From positions 62,001-126,000 of the forward strand of contig CDRNVI010000067.1 of the NCBI GenBank assembly GCA_977017575.1: DNA of 64,000 nt, written 5' to 3'. Below the pieces are notes generated by a model, which was not told the DNA's origin, did no database searches, and saw only the letters and a list, made by a program, of their open reading frames with translations. Below are positions 9,328 to 18,014 of this stretch, one piece after another; the first letter of the stretch is position 1, and every line of letters starts with the position of its first letter. The translations under genes and the position numbers were made by a program. The stretch comes from Paramoeba atlantica (taxonomy: Eukaryota > Discosea).

Positions 9328-9681
9328 GTGACAAATTGAGGTTTGCAAATCGCTTCCGAAGAAGAGGGTCTCGAGTCGTCCAAAAGGTGCGTTTTTCTTT
9401 CTTAAAACGATATATCAGTTTATGGACAATTTGGGTTGTTTTTGTCCAAAAGGTCAACGCAGTTCTACAATGTCACGGTAACAATGTCACGGGAATTACC
9501 GATTCACGGTAATTGAATTTTTGGGCAAACAGAAAAAAACGTTTTTAAAAATTTTGTAGTCAATTAAAGCAAAAACAGCAACTTTCTTACTCTAGTATGT
9601 AACTTTTTTACTCTAAAAAAATATTTTTTTTCCACAAAATTTCTGCGAACCATCGTTTTTACTTTACTACTACTTTGCGTC

Positions 9682-9849
9682 ATGAAGCGACCCGGGCGGT
9701 TTACCAAGAGCAACAGCATGTTTCGCTATAGCGATTGCTCTGATGCGAGTGGTTCTATTCAGTTAAGTCCAAGCACAGTGGTCTGCCTTGGCATGGCTTT
9801 GGTTACTGTTGTGTTGGTTCTTCACTTTTATAGCAGATACATACAATAG
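9682..9849 (+). CDS. SEC61B: Sec61 beta subunit (tail-anchored translocon component)
   Basis: A 55-residue intronless frame below the usual ORF length cut-off. After a basic, Ser-rich N-terminus comes MFRYSDCSDASG, then IQLSPSTVV and a single C-terminal hydrophobic segment (about residues 31-50) ending HFYSRYIQ. This is the layout of Sec61 beta/Sbh1: a short cytosolic stretch, the conserved F/Y-Y-x-D...G...P block and one membrane helix ending in an H-(V/I/F)-x-x-(R/K) motif. The family forms part of the ER protein-conducting channel with Sec61 alpha and gamma. The ATG chosen is the first in frame after AT-rich sequence. Assignment rests on motif order only, since the protein is very short. 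Confidence 0.75.
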   Translation: MKRPGRFTKSNSMFRYSDCSDASGSIQLSPSTVVCLGMALVTVVLVLHFYSRYIQ

Positions 9850-10418
9850 CGCAGTATATATGATGCACAAAAAGTGACGGTGCCATCTAAGGGCAACATA
9901 CTATAATGAAGAAGAGGACGATGACTCTATTGTAATATTTTTTTCGAGGAGAAATGGGTACTCGGATATTGAAGAAGAGTTCTCCTATTTTACTAGCGAA
10001 ACAAAAGAATCCGAGAAAAATAATCTATGGAATTCAGCGCAGCAAGGAAAACTGACGAGCCATAACGACTTGAGGCATAAAAGCTACGCTCATGTTTGAG
10101 CCAGATGTGCACGTAAATACATATTTCTCAGTGCCTATAAGTCCTTTACAAGATGGCGTACTTGCGATTACGCATACGTACAGTGTGAGTAGTGTCTTTG
10201 TATCCCTCTGTAAAACAAGTTTTAATCACTTTGCTTCCAAAAATCAAACTTTCTTGTTTCTTTGTCCACTCAGATATTCGTAATACTACTAGTTAAAAAA
10301 TCGAAAATGCAGTTCTCACGAAGAAGATCCGACCCACCAAAATGCCCCCGAAAATTCACACAGAGACACACTTGAGGGGTTGATTTATCACACACACCCC
10401 ACTCTCCTCCCACTCCCC
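9850..10418. other. Intergenic region between Sec61 beta and syntaxin
   Basis: A stretch at about 9912-10103 is open on the plus strand and reads as an acidic segment (NEEEDDDSIVIFF ... SYAHV, stop) but has no ATG in that frame. It could be a decayed or spliced piece. Nothing else is recognised. Confidence 0.4.
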
Positions 10419-11531
10419 ATGCCAGACGTCACCGCAGAACAAGACGCCTTCTTTTCACTGGCGAAGCAACTCCAAACTGAGCTCTCGGTGCTCCAGGACC
10501 CTCTCTCCCAGCTCCAGTCCCTTCACCAGAGCGCTTCTTCCCTCTCCTCTACCCTTCCTGGTGACTCAGAAAACAGAAGAGAAGAAATTCGAGAAACTGA
10601 GGAGCAAATCCGAACTCAAAGCGACGTCATCCGAACGCACCTACAACAACTTCGTTCACAACATGCAATTTGTGTTTCAAAAGCGGAGAATTCCCCCGGC
10701 GACGCGCGGACTCGTATTCGAGAAAACCAGGAGCGTTTTCTACACCGTCAGTTTCTTGATTGTCTCCGCACCTTCCATGAAACCCAAACTGAGGCGGATC
10801 GTAAACAAAAAGCAAAGTTGGTACGACAACTGAAAACTAAACTTGTGGCCGAAGAAAAAGAAAACAAAATGAGACAACAAGAAATCGATAAAAACCAAAA
10901 CCAAAACAGAAACGAAAAAACCGAAAAGCATCCCAACCCAACCCCCCACAACACTAACCCCACACCAAATCCCAAAAATAGCCCTAAAACCGGAAACTCC
11001 CCTTTCCCTTTCCGTACCTGGTTCACCACCACAAAAACCCAACCCCACCCCAGAACCTCCACGGAAGCCACTTTACCACTTTATGAAACCCAAAACAACC
11101 CAAACAACAACCCAAACAACAACAATAACCACAACCCCAACCCCTCCCCCCCTCTCCCCCCCCTCCCCGTGGACCACCTCCTCCACGCCCCTCCCCCCCA
11201 GCTCTTCGCCCAGTCCCTCCACAAGCTCTCCGAGCTCTCCGGGACCCGCACCGAGGTCCACGCCCTCGAGGCCTCCCTGCGGAGTCTCCACGCCCTCTTC
11301 CACGACCTCTCCACGGTCCTCAGCGACCAGGGGGACTACGTGGAGGACGTCGTCTCGCGGGTGCGGGACACCAACGACTACCTGGAGAGGGGGACCGGGG
11401 AGCTGCGGCGGGCGAAGAGGCTCTCGAGGAGGGGGAGGAGGAGGGCGCTCGGGGTGGTGCTGGTGGTGGGGGTGGTGGTCGTGGTGGGGGTGATGGTGGT
11501 GGTGGGGGTGGTGTCGTTGAGGAGGGGGTAG
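10419..11531 (+). CDS. Syntaxin-like Qa-SNARE with C-terminal anchor
   Basis: About 370 residues starting MPDVTAEQDAFFSLAKQL; the ATG at 10419 is preferred because upstream in-frame codons include no other ATG. The N-terminal half is helical, as in the syntaxin Habc region, and is followed by an Asn/Pro-rich linker (about 10900-11160). The SNARE motif (about 11220-11440) reads RTEVHALEASLRSLHALFHD then SDQGDYVEDVVSRV, where the Gln of SDQGD aligns with the zero-layer Gln of Qa-SNAREs. A Val/Gly-rich membrane segment and SLRRG end the protein. It would drive membrane fusion in the secretory or endosomal system; which compartment cannot be told. Third codon positions are C-rich to about 11300 and G-rich after. 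Confidence 0.85.
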   Translation: MPDVTAEQDAFFSLAKQLQTELSVLQDPLSQLQSLHQSASSLSSTLPGDSENRREEIRETEEQIRTQSDVIRTHLQQLRSQHAICVSKAENSPGDARTRIRENQERFLHRQFLDCLRTFHETQTEADRKQKAKLVRQLKTKLVAEEKENKMRQQEIDKNQNQNRNEKTEKHPNPTPHNTNPTPNPKNSPKTGNSPFPFRTWFTTTKTQPHPRTSTEATLPLYETQNNPNNNPNNNNNHNPNPSPPLPPLPVDHLLHAPPPQLFAQSLHKLSELSGTRTEVHALEASLRSLHALFHDLSTVLSDQGDYVEDVVSRVRDTNDYLERGTGELRRAKRLSRRGRRRALGVVLVVGVVVVVGVMVVVGVVSLRRG

Positions 11532-11560
11532 GGGGGGTAGGGGGGGCTACGGGGTTACGC

Positions 11561-11647
11561 AAAGCCAAGAGGTTGTTTTCGAAAAGGACTAAGAGAAGGG
11601 AGCTGGGGGTGGTGGGGGTGGGGGTGGTGTCGTTGAGGAGGGGGTAG
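11561..11647 (+). pseudogene. Second copy of the syntaxin 3' end
   Basis: Thirty bases after the syntaxin stop, KAKRLFSKRTKRRELGVV then GVGVVSLRRG and a TAG repeats the gene's own ending (AKRLSRRGRRRALGVV ... SLRRG, TAG). It is in a different frame from the main gene and lacks about 11 residues of the membrane segment. It may be a tandem duplication fossil or an alternative last exon. Confidence 0.6.
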
Positions 11648-11690
11648 GGAGGGGGGAAGAGGGGGGGAGGAGAAGGAGAAAGGAAAAAGG

Positions 11691-11718
11691 GGGTTCAGGG
11701 GGTTAGGGTTAGGGTAGA
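11691..11718 (+). repeat. Short interstitial TTAGGG-like tract
   Basis: GGGTTCAGGGGGTTAGGGTTAGGG lies in G-rich sequence: two exact and one or two imperfect TTAGGG units. It may simply be part of the G-rich downstream region. Confidence 0.4.
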
Positions 11719-11887
11719 GGGGAGGGAAGTGATTTTTGGGAGTTTGTTTTTATTTTTTTCACGTCATTTCAAAGTGTTTGGGACAAAAATACTTTGCTAT
11801 TTGTTTATAGAAGAAAGAGTACGAAAGAGAAAGAAAAAGTGGAGAGTTTCACTCTTGTACACGAAGGAGAAAGGTTTTTGAAGATGG

Positions 11888-12000
11888 CCACTCGCACACT
11901 GATAATGCATAAAACTCGCACACTGATAATGCATATTTTGAGCAAGCCCTTCGAAAAAAAATTGAGCCCTTCAAAAAAAAATTGAGCCCTTCAAAAAATT
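11888..12000 (-). repeat. Two satellite cores and a TTGAGCCCTTC tandem
   Basis: Two GCACACTGATAATGCAT cores separated by AAAACTC are followed by three or so copies of AAAAATTGAGCCCTTC (11940-12000). Confidence 0.7.
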
Positions 12001-12029
12001 TGGAGAAAGGCCCTTGAAAAAAAACTCTA

Positions 12030-12281
12030 GAAAAAAAGGCGGAAGCCAAGACCTTGTTTACCCTTCTGCAAGATAACAACGTCTGACGTTAGTGGGAAGC
12101 TATTTGCGAAGCCCGACAATTCCACCATACCCAACCCGTAATAAGCCAAGACCTTGTTTACCCGTCTGCAAGATAAAAACGTCTGACGTTAGTGGGAAGC
12201 AATTTGCGAAGCCCAACAATTCCACCATACCCAACCCGTAATAAAGCCAAGACCTTGTTCACCCGTCCGGCTAATAATTTC
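12030..12281 (-). repeat. Tandem copies of the GGGTAAACAAGG repeat
   Basis: Two full units of about 102 bp and the start of a third, reading on the plus strand AAGCCAAGACCTTGTTTACC ... ACGTTAGTGGGAAGC ... CCCAACAATTCCACC. The third unit is cut by the palindromic repeat at 12282-12445 and related sequence resumes to about 12575. This suggests the dispersed single copies were cut from such a tandem array. Confidence 0.8.
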
Positions 12282-12445
12282 ACCTTTGTTCCCGGTGAGG
12301 CCCCGGAGTTGCGAGAGGCCTCCATACCCCACAACTACCACCTTCCCCCCCTATTTAGCGGGGGTCGCGCGAAAGGTGGTAGTTGTTTTGGGGGAAATGA
12401 GAGGCCGAACGCACGGAGGGGCCGGCTGGGCCAATGAACCTAGAT
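12282..12445 (-). repeat. Palindromic GC-rich repeat, copy 2
   Basis: Reverse-complement copy of 2866-3050 with one palindrome arm shortened to AAGGTGGTAGTTGT. It is inserted within the tandem array described for 12030-12281. Confidence 0.8.
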
Positions 12446-12575
12446 CTTGTTTACCCATTTGTGAAGCCCAACAATTCTACCATACCCCACCCTTAATAAA
12501 GCCAAGACCTTGTTTATCCGTGTGCAAGACAAAAACGTCTGACGTTAGTGGGAAGTAATTTGCGAAGCCCAACCG

Positions 12576-12864
12576 TCTGCAAGGTAAAATAGAAATGGAA
12601 AGCCCATTCTACGAATCGGAAATATGCAGTTGAAGGAAAGTTGGTAAAACTCAAAATTGGAAGAATTTATTATGTAACCCATGCCGCTTTCAAGGGAGTC
12701 ACATCTTATGCAGAAGAGAAGAACCCGCCCAGCTTGGAGTTGAGTAGATGTCCAAACATGTTTAAAAATTGTATACGCACGTAAAGAGTGAAATACGCAC
12801 ATGGAAGAGTGAAATACGCACATAAAAAGCGCTAGAGAAAGGGACTGATGGGTCCTTCGGAGAT
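12576..12864. other. 3' flank of IS30-type gene
   Basis: No gene seen. It contains two GTGAAATACGCACAT repeats near 12785-12822. No convincing inverted repeat with the other flank of the transposase was found. Confidence 0.4.
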
Positions 12865-13866
12865 TCAAGAGGACTCTTGGGAACTGTCGACCAAAAATTG
12901 TGGGCGAGTTTTCCGAAGAATTTCTACGATCTCAGATGGCGATTGTTCTTGGAGCACTTCTTTTGGTCGAGCATTTATATCCCGCGAAACGGAGTCAAGA
13001 TCCTTCTGCGAGATGTCACTAAACAAACGTCGTTTCGGGTAGAAATCTCGTACTACGCCGTTGAAATTTTCAACACCCCCCTTCTCCCAACTTGCATACG
13101 GTTTACAAAAATACGAAGAGCAATTAAGCGACTGATTTACTTTCTCGTGTTTTGCAAACTCGGTTCCGTTATCATATGTTATGGAGTGAACCAAGAAACC
13201 TTGAAGAGCACTGGTTATGTTTTCAGCGACCAGTGCCGATTTCTTGCATGTGAGCTTCTTTAGTATCCCGAACCGACTCTTTCGCTCAACCAAGGTGAGG
13301 AAGAATCCGCTGTGTCTTGTGCCTTCTATAAGGTCACATTCCCAATCGCCGTATCGCTCCCGATTGTTAACAATATTCGGTCGCTCCTCAATGTCGGTGC
13401 GATTCGGAATACCGGTACGGTTGGTTCCCCGACGGCGACGTTGACCACGTCTTCCTCCACGGCGCAGACAACTCTCCAAGTTCCCATGTTGACCATCATC
13501 CCGCTTGATAAACCCGTATATTGACGTTCGGGATACTTTAATATCATCTTCTTTGCGCAAGACTACTGTAATTTGCTGGGGGCTAAAGCGCCTGCGTAGG
13601 AGAGACACGACTTTGTCTTTAATCTCTCCTTTAATCATGCATGGGCGCGGCTGGCGTTTCAGCATGGACTGCTTCGCTGCTCGTTCAGCGCGCCTGGCAC
13701 TGTACGTATCATTTCGAAGTCCGCGTGCGAGTTTCCGGCTCAGAGAGGATTGATTCATATTCAATTTCGCAGCAATTTGGACTTGGGTGAAATTCTGTTG
13801 ATTGTAAAGCACCTCAATCATGGTGCGGTCCTCTGAATCTATACGTTGACTTCGTGGTTCACTCAT
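12865..13866 (-). CDS. IS30-family transposase, open reading frame
   Basis: 333 residues from the ATG at 13866 (MSEPRSQRIDSEDRTM). Near the start lies a helix-turn-helix (FTQVQIAAKLNMNQSSLSRK). The second half is the IS30 integrase-like catalytic core: YGDWECDLIEG carries the first Asp, LVERKSRFGILKKL follows, ITYDNGTEFAKH carries the second Asp, and WEKGGVENFNGVVRDFYPK carries the catalytic Glu. This is the typical size and order for bacterial IS30 transposases, which cut and join at inverted repeats. The frame has no internal stop and its base composition resembles the surroundings. Flanking satellite and eukaryotic genes argue against bacterial contamination. Element ends were not identified. 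Confidence 0.9.
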   Translation of the reverse strand: MSEPRSQRIDSEDRTMIEVLYNQQNFTQVQIAAKLNMNQSSLSRKLARGLRNDTYSARRAERAAKQSMLKRQPRPCMIKGEIKDKVVSLLRRRFSPQQITVVLRKEDDIKVSRTSIYGFIKRDDGQHGNLESCLRRGGRRGQRRRRGTNRTGIPNRTDIEERPNIVNNRERYGDWECDLIEGTRHSGFFLTLVERKSRFGILKKLTCKKSALVAENITSALQGFLVHSITYDNGTEFAKHEKVNQSLNCSSYFCKPYASWEKGGVENFNGVVRDFYPKRRLFSDISQKDLDSVSRDINARPKEVLQEQSPSEIVEILRKTRPQFLVDSSQESS

Positions 13867-13921
13867 ACTAAAATGCAACAAAAATTATCAAAAAAAACAG
13901 TCTTTGTGTTAATATAGGCTT

Positions 13922-14425
13922 CATGCATTATCAGTGTGCATTATGCGTTATCAGTGTGCATTATGCATTATCAGTGTGCATTATGCATTATCAGTGTGCA
14001 TTATGCATTATCAGTGTGCATTATGCGTTATCAGTGTGCATTATGCATTATCAGTGTGCATTATGCATTATCAGTGTGCATTATGCATTATCAGTGTGCA
14101 TTATGCATTATCAGTGTGCATTATGCATTATCAGTGTGCGAGTTACTATGCATTATCAGTGTGCCTATATGCATTATCAGTGTGCCTATATGCATTATCA
14201 GTGTGCCTATATGCATTATCAGTGTGTATTATGCATTATCAGTGTGCATTATGCATTATCAGTGTGCATTATGCATTATCAGTGTGCGAGTTTTATGCAT
14301 TATCAGTGTGCCTATATGCATTATCAGTGTGCCTATATGCATTATCAGTGTGCCTATATGCATTATCAGTGTGCATTATGCAATATTAGTGTGCGAGTTT
14401 TATGCGTTATCAGTGTGCGGGTGCC
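13922..14425 (+). repeat. Large satellite array with mixed linker lengths
   Basis: About 24 plus-strand cores of GCATTATCAGTGTGC. The first eleven are spaced by ATT (20-bp period). Later linkers are CTAT, GAGTTT or GAGTTACT, so periods vary from 20 to about 25 bp while the core stays constant. It directly abuts the upstream flank of the IS30-type gene. Open frames across it are artefacts of the unit. Confidence 0.95.
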
Positions 14426-14666
14426 ATGTAGATCTTCAAATGTTTTTTGACGACTCAAGTTTTCTTTGCCATTTGTTGACTTGAGTGTTTGGAAACCTTT
14501 TTACCCACTCCCAGAAGGAGGTTTAGAGGGCTGAAACCTTTCTAAATTTGCCTGAATTTGCCTAAATTTGCTTTAGAAGTCGTCCATCAAAAAAATCTTT
14601 TACTAGGTAGAACTTTACTAGCTAAAAAACATTTACTAGGTATTCTCCTTTTTTAAACTACATACC
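14426..14666. other. Spacer, no gene seen
   Basis: AT-rich sequence with three TTTACTAG-type repeats (14598-14640). Nothing else is supported. Confidence 0.4.
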
Positions 14667-14918
14667 TGAGGGGCTGCGGGTCGCGGGTTCGGTGCGGGTT
14701 CGGCGCGGGTTGAAAAAAAATCCTCTGAAAGCATGCGAAATTAGTCGGAGCTGCAGACATTGAAGGAGAAAAATAGTTAGATCGAAGGAGAAATCATAAT
14801 GTGCGACATACATAGTGTACATAATATACGATAATAACAAAAATTCATAAGCCATGTATACGATATGACTACGTAGTTTACATTTCGCAATTCATGGAAA
14901 ACGACTAGATACTTAATT

Positions 14919-16013
14919 TTATTTAGTTTTTGATCCATGCTGTGGTTTCTTGGGAACATATCCCACATCGTATATGTGTTCTTTGAGCCAATCCCTCCGT
15001 TCATCAATCGGTTTGACTAAACCACACCCTTTGCTACACCAACAAAAAGATGAGTCATCGATATTTTGTAAGTGTACATTTATTTCACTACCAAAGTCGT
15101 ACTGGGGTTCTGATGCAAGCAAACCATACACTGCAACAGATACAATCTGAACGGCATCCTTTACCCACGTAATATCGTGATCCGTTCCATGACAAAAACG
15201 AAATTTATCGAAATGAGCGAAACAACGCTCGATTCTTGAACGAATCCAAGAATGCATGCGGTTGAACCGATCCTGGTGTTCATCAAGGCAACCTTTGCGT
15301 GGTGCCTTGAATGGAACAAAACAGTGGTTGCAATCCACGTATCCTAGATCCGCCAAAAACATTTCATCATGATGGTCAAAAAGAAATGTTCCGTGCGTGG
15401 TTCTTTCTTTATAAATTTTCGCATCATGTACACTGCCCGGAACGGGTCCGCGAAAAAAAATAGGGACTCCGGCAAGCGTAAGCCAGAACTCCACTTTAAA
15501 ACAGTGTTCCCTGTGCTTGCCGGAGTAGGTCGCATCTTTTTTTCTCATTTCCTGAGAGGCTTCGTCCCATATGTCCCGCGGCTTCCTTGCACGACATGGG
15601 ATTGTCGTGACGTCCATCATACATGTCACGTCAGACATCCAAGATACCCCATGCTTGAAACGAAGTTTTGGATTCATTAAAGCAGGAGAGCGGCAAAGAT
15701 CAGCGATGCGGCTAAAGTCATCGCGGAGAGTCCTGATGGATAGAGGAGGAGTTTCGGGAGCAATCCACATGGGCTGTAAATCATACAGTTGTTCCCATGT
15801 GCAGTTCAAAGCGCACATAGCTAAGGAAAAGCTAAGGCGTCTGAGATCAGTGTCCGTGGCGACAAGAGGACTTGCTCTCTGTAGCTCAAGAAAAAAATCT
15901 GTGAGTTGCTCTCTGGTAATGCCGTACATGATAGAATTGCAGGATAAAATATCGCCTAGAGAGAAACCAAAAAGTAAGATGACATTCATGGGTAAGATAC
16001 CTAACTTATTCAT
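14919..16013 (-). CDS. PIF/Harbinger-type (DDE_Tnp_4) transposase
   Basis: 364 residues, one open frame. Catalytic motifs of the PIF/Harbinger (IS5-like) nuclease: CMMDVTTIPCR (first Asp), PVPGSVHDAKIYKE, FLADLGYVDCN (second Asp) and WIRSRIERCFAHFDKF (Glu). The N-terminal ~100 residues resemble the helical part that precedes the nuclease in this family. Harbinger elements usually also encode a Myb-like DNA-binding protein; none with that fold was recognised, though an unknown gene lies just upstream on the same strand. The start region falls inside a 45-bp tandem duplication (15975-16066). Confidence 0.85.
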   Translation of the reverse strand: MNKLGILPMNVILLFGFSLGDILSCNSIMYGITREQLTDFFLELQRASPLVATDTDLRRLSFSLAMCALNCTWEQLYDLQPMWIAPETPPLSIRTLRDDFSRIADLCRSPALMNPKLRFKHGVSWMSDVTCMMDVTTIPCRARKPRDIWDEASQEMRKKDATYSGKHREHCFKVEFWLTLAGVPIFFRGPVPGSVHDAKIYKERTTHGTFLFDHHDEMFLADLGYVDCNHCFVPFKAPRKGCLDEHQDRFNRMHSWIRSRIERCFAHFDKFRFCHGTDHDITWVKDAVQIVSVAVYGLLASEPQYDFGSEINVHLQNIDDSSFCWCSKGCGLVKPIDERRDWLKEHIYDVGYVPKKPQHGSKTK

Positions 16014-16066
16014 GATACATATAAGATGACATTCATGGGTAAGATACCTAACTTATTCATGATACA
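15975..16066. repeat. 45-bp tandem duplication at the transposase start
   Basis: The unit from TAAGATGACATTCATGGG to TTATTCATGATACA occurs twice (15975-16019 and 16022-16066) with a 2-bp gap. The duplication supplies a second copy of the first codons upstream of the annotated start. Confidence 0.85.
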
Positions 16067-16213
16067 AGATGCATGATATCTAAAAAAAGAATGATATATA
16101 AAGGTTAGCACTTCAAACTTCAAAAAAAACGAGCTTATCACTTCTCTTGAATTACAACTCTTTTTCTCTTACGTACGCTTTGTGGGGGAAACGTTCGCTT
16201 CTGCGAGGGAAAA

Positions 16214-16877
16214 CTAAAGGGAAGGAAAGCGCACCACGCGAGAGGAACGTGGCTTCAAAGAGGCTTCCCCAAGCGAAGGTTGAGGGAGCGAGGAAGGTTG
16301 AGTGCGCAAGTTGGGTGAAGAGATCACCGTAGAAGAAAGGGATTCCTCTGCTACGTTTTCTTTACCCTGGCCACTCTTCCGTTTGCGCCACAGAGTGCAT
16401 GATCTGGAACGCTTTCCTGAAACAGAACGCCACACGTTCTCCACGAACTCCCCCACAGCTCCTTCATGAGGAGGGGCGTAGAGAGGGTTCTGTTCCAAGA
16501 AAGCTTCTAGATCACGCGTCGCCTCTGCAAGGAAGTAGACCCCTCGTGGCAGACAATCCAAGAGAAGGTGTCCTCGGCGCTCCACAAGGTGGAAGATGAC
16601 ACGCTGCAGCACTTGGGAGCTAACCTCCACGCCACACACAGAGTAGCTGGACAGAGTAGCTGTCCATCGTGCGCGATATGCGCCTCTTACATTCTTCCAC
16701 CTTGGCTCCCAACTCCTCCTCAGTGATAACGAGCGCTGGGGGGGCGAAAGGAGTTTTGCGCTTCGTGAAGGTGCGCATAAGCGATGCGACAATGACGTCG
16801 TATACGTCATCATCCCTCGCAGATGTTACCTTCATACGTGAAGTGAAATCTTCGTTGCTCTCAACAGGGCTCATCAT
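16214..16877 (-). pseudogene. Unknown gene interrupted by a 13-bp tandem duplication
   Basis: From the ATG at 16877 the frame reads MMSPVESNEDFTSRMKV, TSARDDDVYDVIVASLMRTF and EELGAKVEECKRRISRTM, then ends early near 16620. A second frame open from about 16660 down to 16214 reads VEVSSQVLQRVIFHLVERRG, LDCLPRGVYFLAEATRDL and a basic, Ser-rich tail. The frames separate at a tandem copy of CAGCTACTCTGT, a 13-bp duplication. No family is recognised. Its position just upstream of, and co-oriented with, the Harbinger transposase suggests it may be that element's second protein. Confidence 0.5.
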
Positions 16878-17041
16878 ATTAAAAGGAGGATAATGTAAAA
16901 GAATTATGGGTGAAAGTGAAGCATTATTGCGCCAAAAAAAATATTTTTTATGTTTTTTAAATATTGATTTGAAACAAATGTGTTTTCTTTTAGAGTGTCT
17001 CAAATCAATAAAAACACAATTTTTTTTCACGGTTTCTCACT

Positions 17042-18014
17042 ATGAACTGCGCTCGTTGCAATGATTTCGCGTGTACTGACACTTTTTCCTATAGTCTGCT
17101 CAGTTCAACGGAGGAATCTCGCGTTGTTGAATGGATGAAGAACCATGGACTCTTGTACAAAGCAGTTACTTGCGCGAAACAGCATGCTCCTCTCCCTTGC
17201 AACCTTGTAGGAGAGCACTGGATATGCCCTGAGAGGAAAAAATGCCGAGGAAAACTCTACTACCTACAACCTCTTCTTACTGCATTTAAGCGACGAACAG
17301 CAAAACAGGTGCTTCACGTTCTTTACGGAATGAGCTGTCGCAACGGACGGGAACAAATTGCGTTAGAATGTCAGCTTAGCGCTCGAACAGTAACGAACAT
17401 ATCCCACATACTGGAGTCCATGATTTCTCATGCCCATGACATTCGCACTATAGAAGCGGCTGGAACAATAAATCATATGCAAAAAGACGAAACATGCTTC
17501 TCAACGCAAAAAAAGGGGGCAGCTACAAACCACGTCGCGTCCGTAAGAATGGGTCACAATGGGTGCATGTGATTACAAGTACTACGAGAAATCAGAAAGC
17601 GAAGGAAATATTTGTAAGCCCTCTGGAAAATCGAAGTGCTGAGAGTCTGAATACACAAGTCATTGAGTTGTCTGCTGGGAGCCGGGCCGTGGCGCGCACT
17701 GATTGCTGGCGAGCGAGTCGTTCCCTCGGAAACGACTTGCGGCATGAGACAGTAAATCATCGACGATTTTGGGTGGACCCCAACACTGGTGTACACACCA
17801 ACACTGTTGAACGCATGAACGGGATGCTCAAGAAAGAAGTGGGAATGGGACCCTTGGGTGCTTTGATGAAGAAAGGGAAGATCGGATAAAGTTCAGTGGA
17901 GAAGTTGTGAATGGTCGTCTGAAGATTGGAAATAGCGAGGGGCACCCAATAAGACGACTGTATGAAGACCTCAAATTAGTTTGCAGACTCGGCTTTCTGG
18001 AAGTGAAACCATAA
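17042..18014 (+). pseudogene. Merlin/IS1016-like (ISXO2-type) transposase, frameshifted
   Basis: Begins MNCARCNDFACTDTF. Catalytic motifs of the IS1016/Merlin group appear in order: HMQKDETCF (first Asp), ARTDCWRASRSL (second), NHRRFWVDP and GVHTNTVERMNGMLKKE (Glu). The first part ends at 17572 in one frame, the second runs 17494-17889 in another, and coding-like sequence continues in a third frame to about 18014 (RLYEDLKLVCRLGFLEVKP), so at least two frameshifts disable it. Merlin is a known eukaryotic superfamily related to bacterial IS1016. Confidence 0.8.

Noticed and set aside
11073-11303. Minus-strand Gly/Val-rich proteins opposite the syntaxin
   Set aside because: Shadow frames opposite a well supported gene in biased-composition DNA.
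11691-11718. Telomere or telomere healing site
   Set aside because: Only two or so exact TTAGGG units in a G-rich tract; host sequence continues on both sides.
12865-13866. Integrase of a retroelement
   Set aside because: The catalytic core shares the general integrase fold, but the N-terminal helix-turn-helix, the spacing and the YGDWECDLIEG and ENFNGVVRDFYPK motifs are those of IS30; no reverse transcriptase or long terminal repeats are nearby.
13922-14425. CRISPR array
   Set aside because: Linkers are 3-10 bp and mostly identical to each other, far too short and too similar for spacers, and the setting is eukaryotic.
13923-14484. Long plus-strand frames in the 13.9-14.4 kb satellite
   Set aside because: Same artefact; the frame is kept only because the repeated core has no stop in any plus frame.
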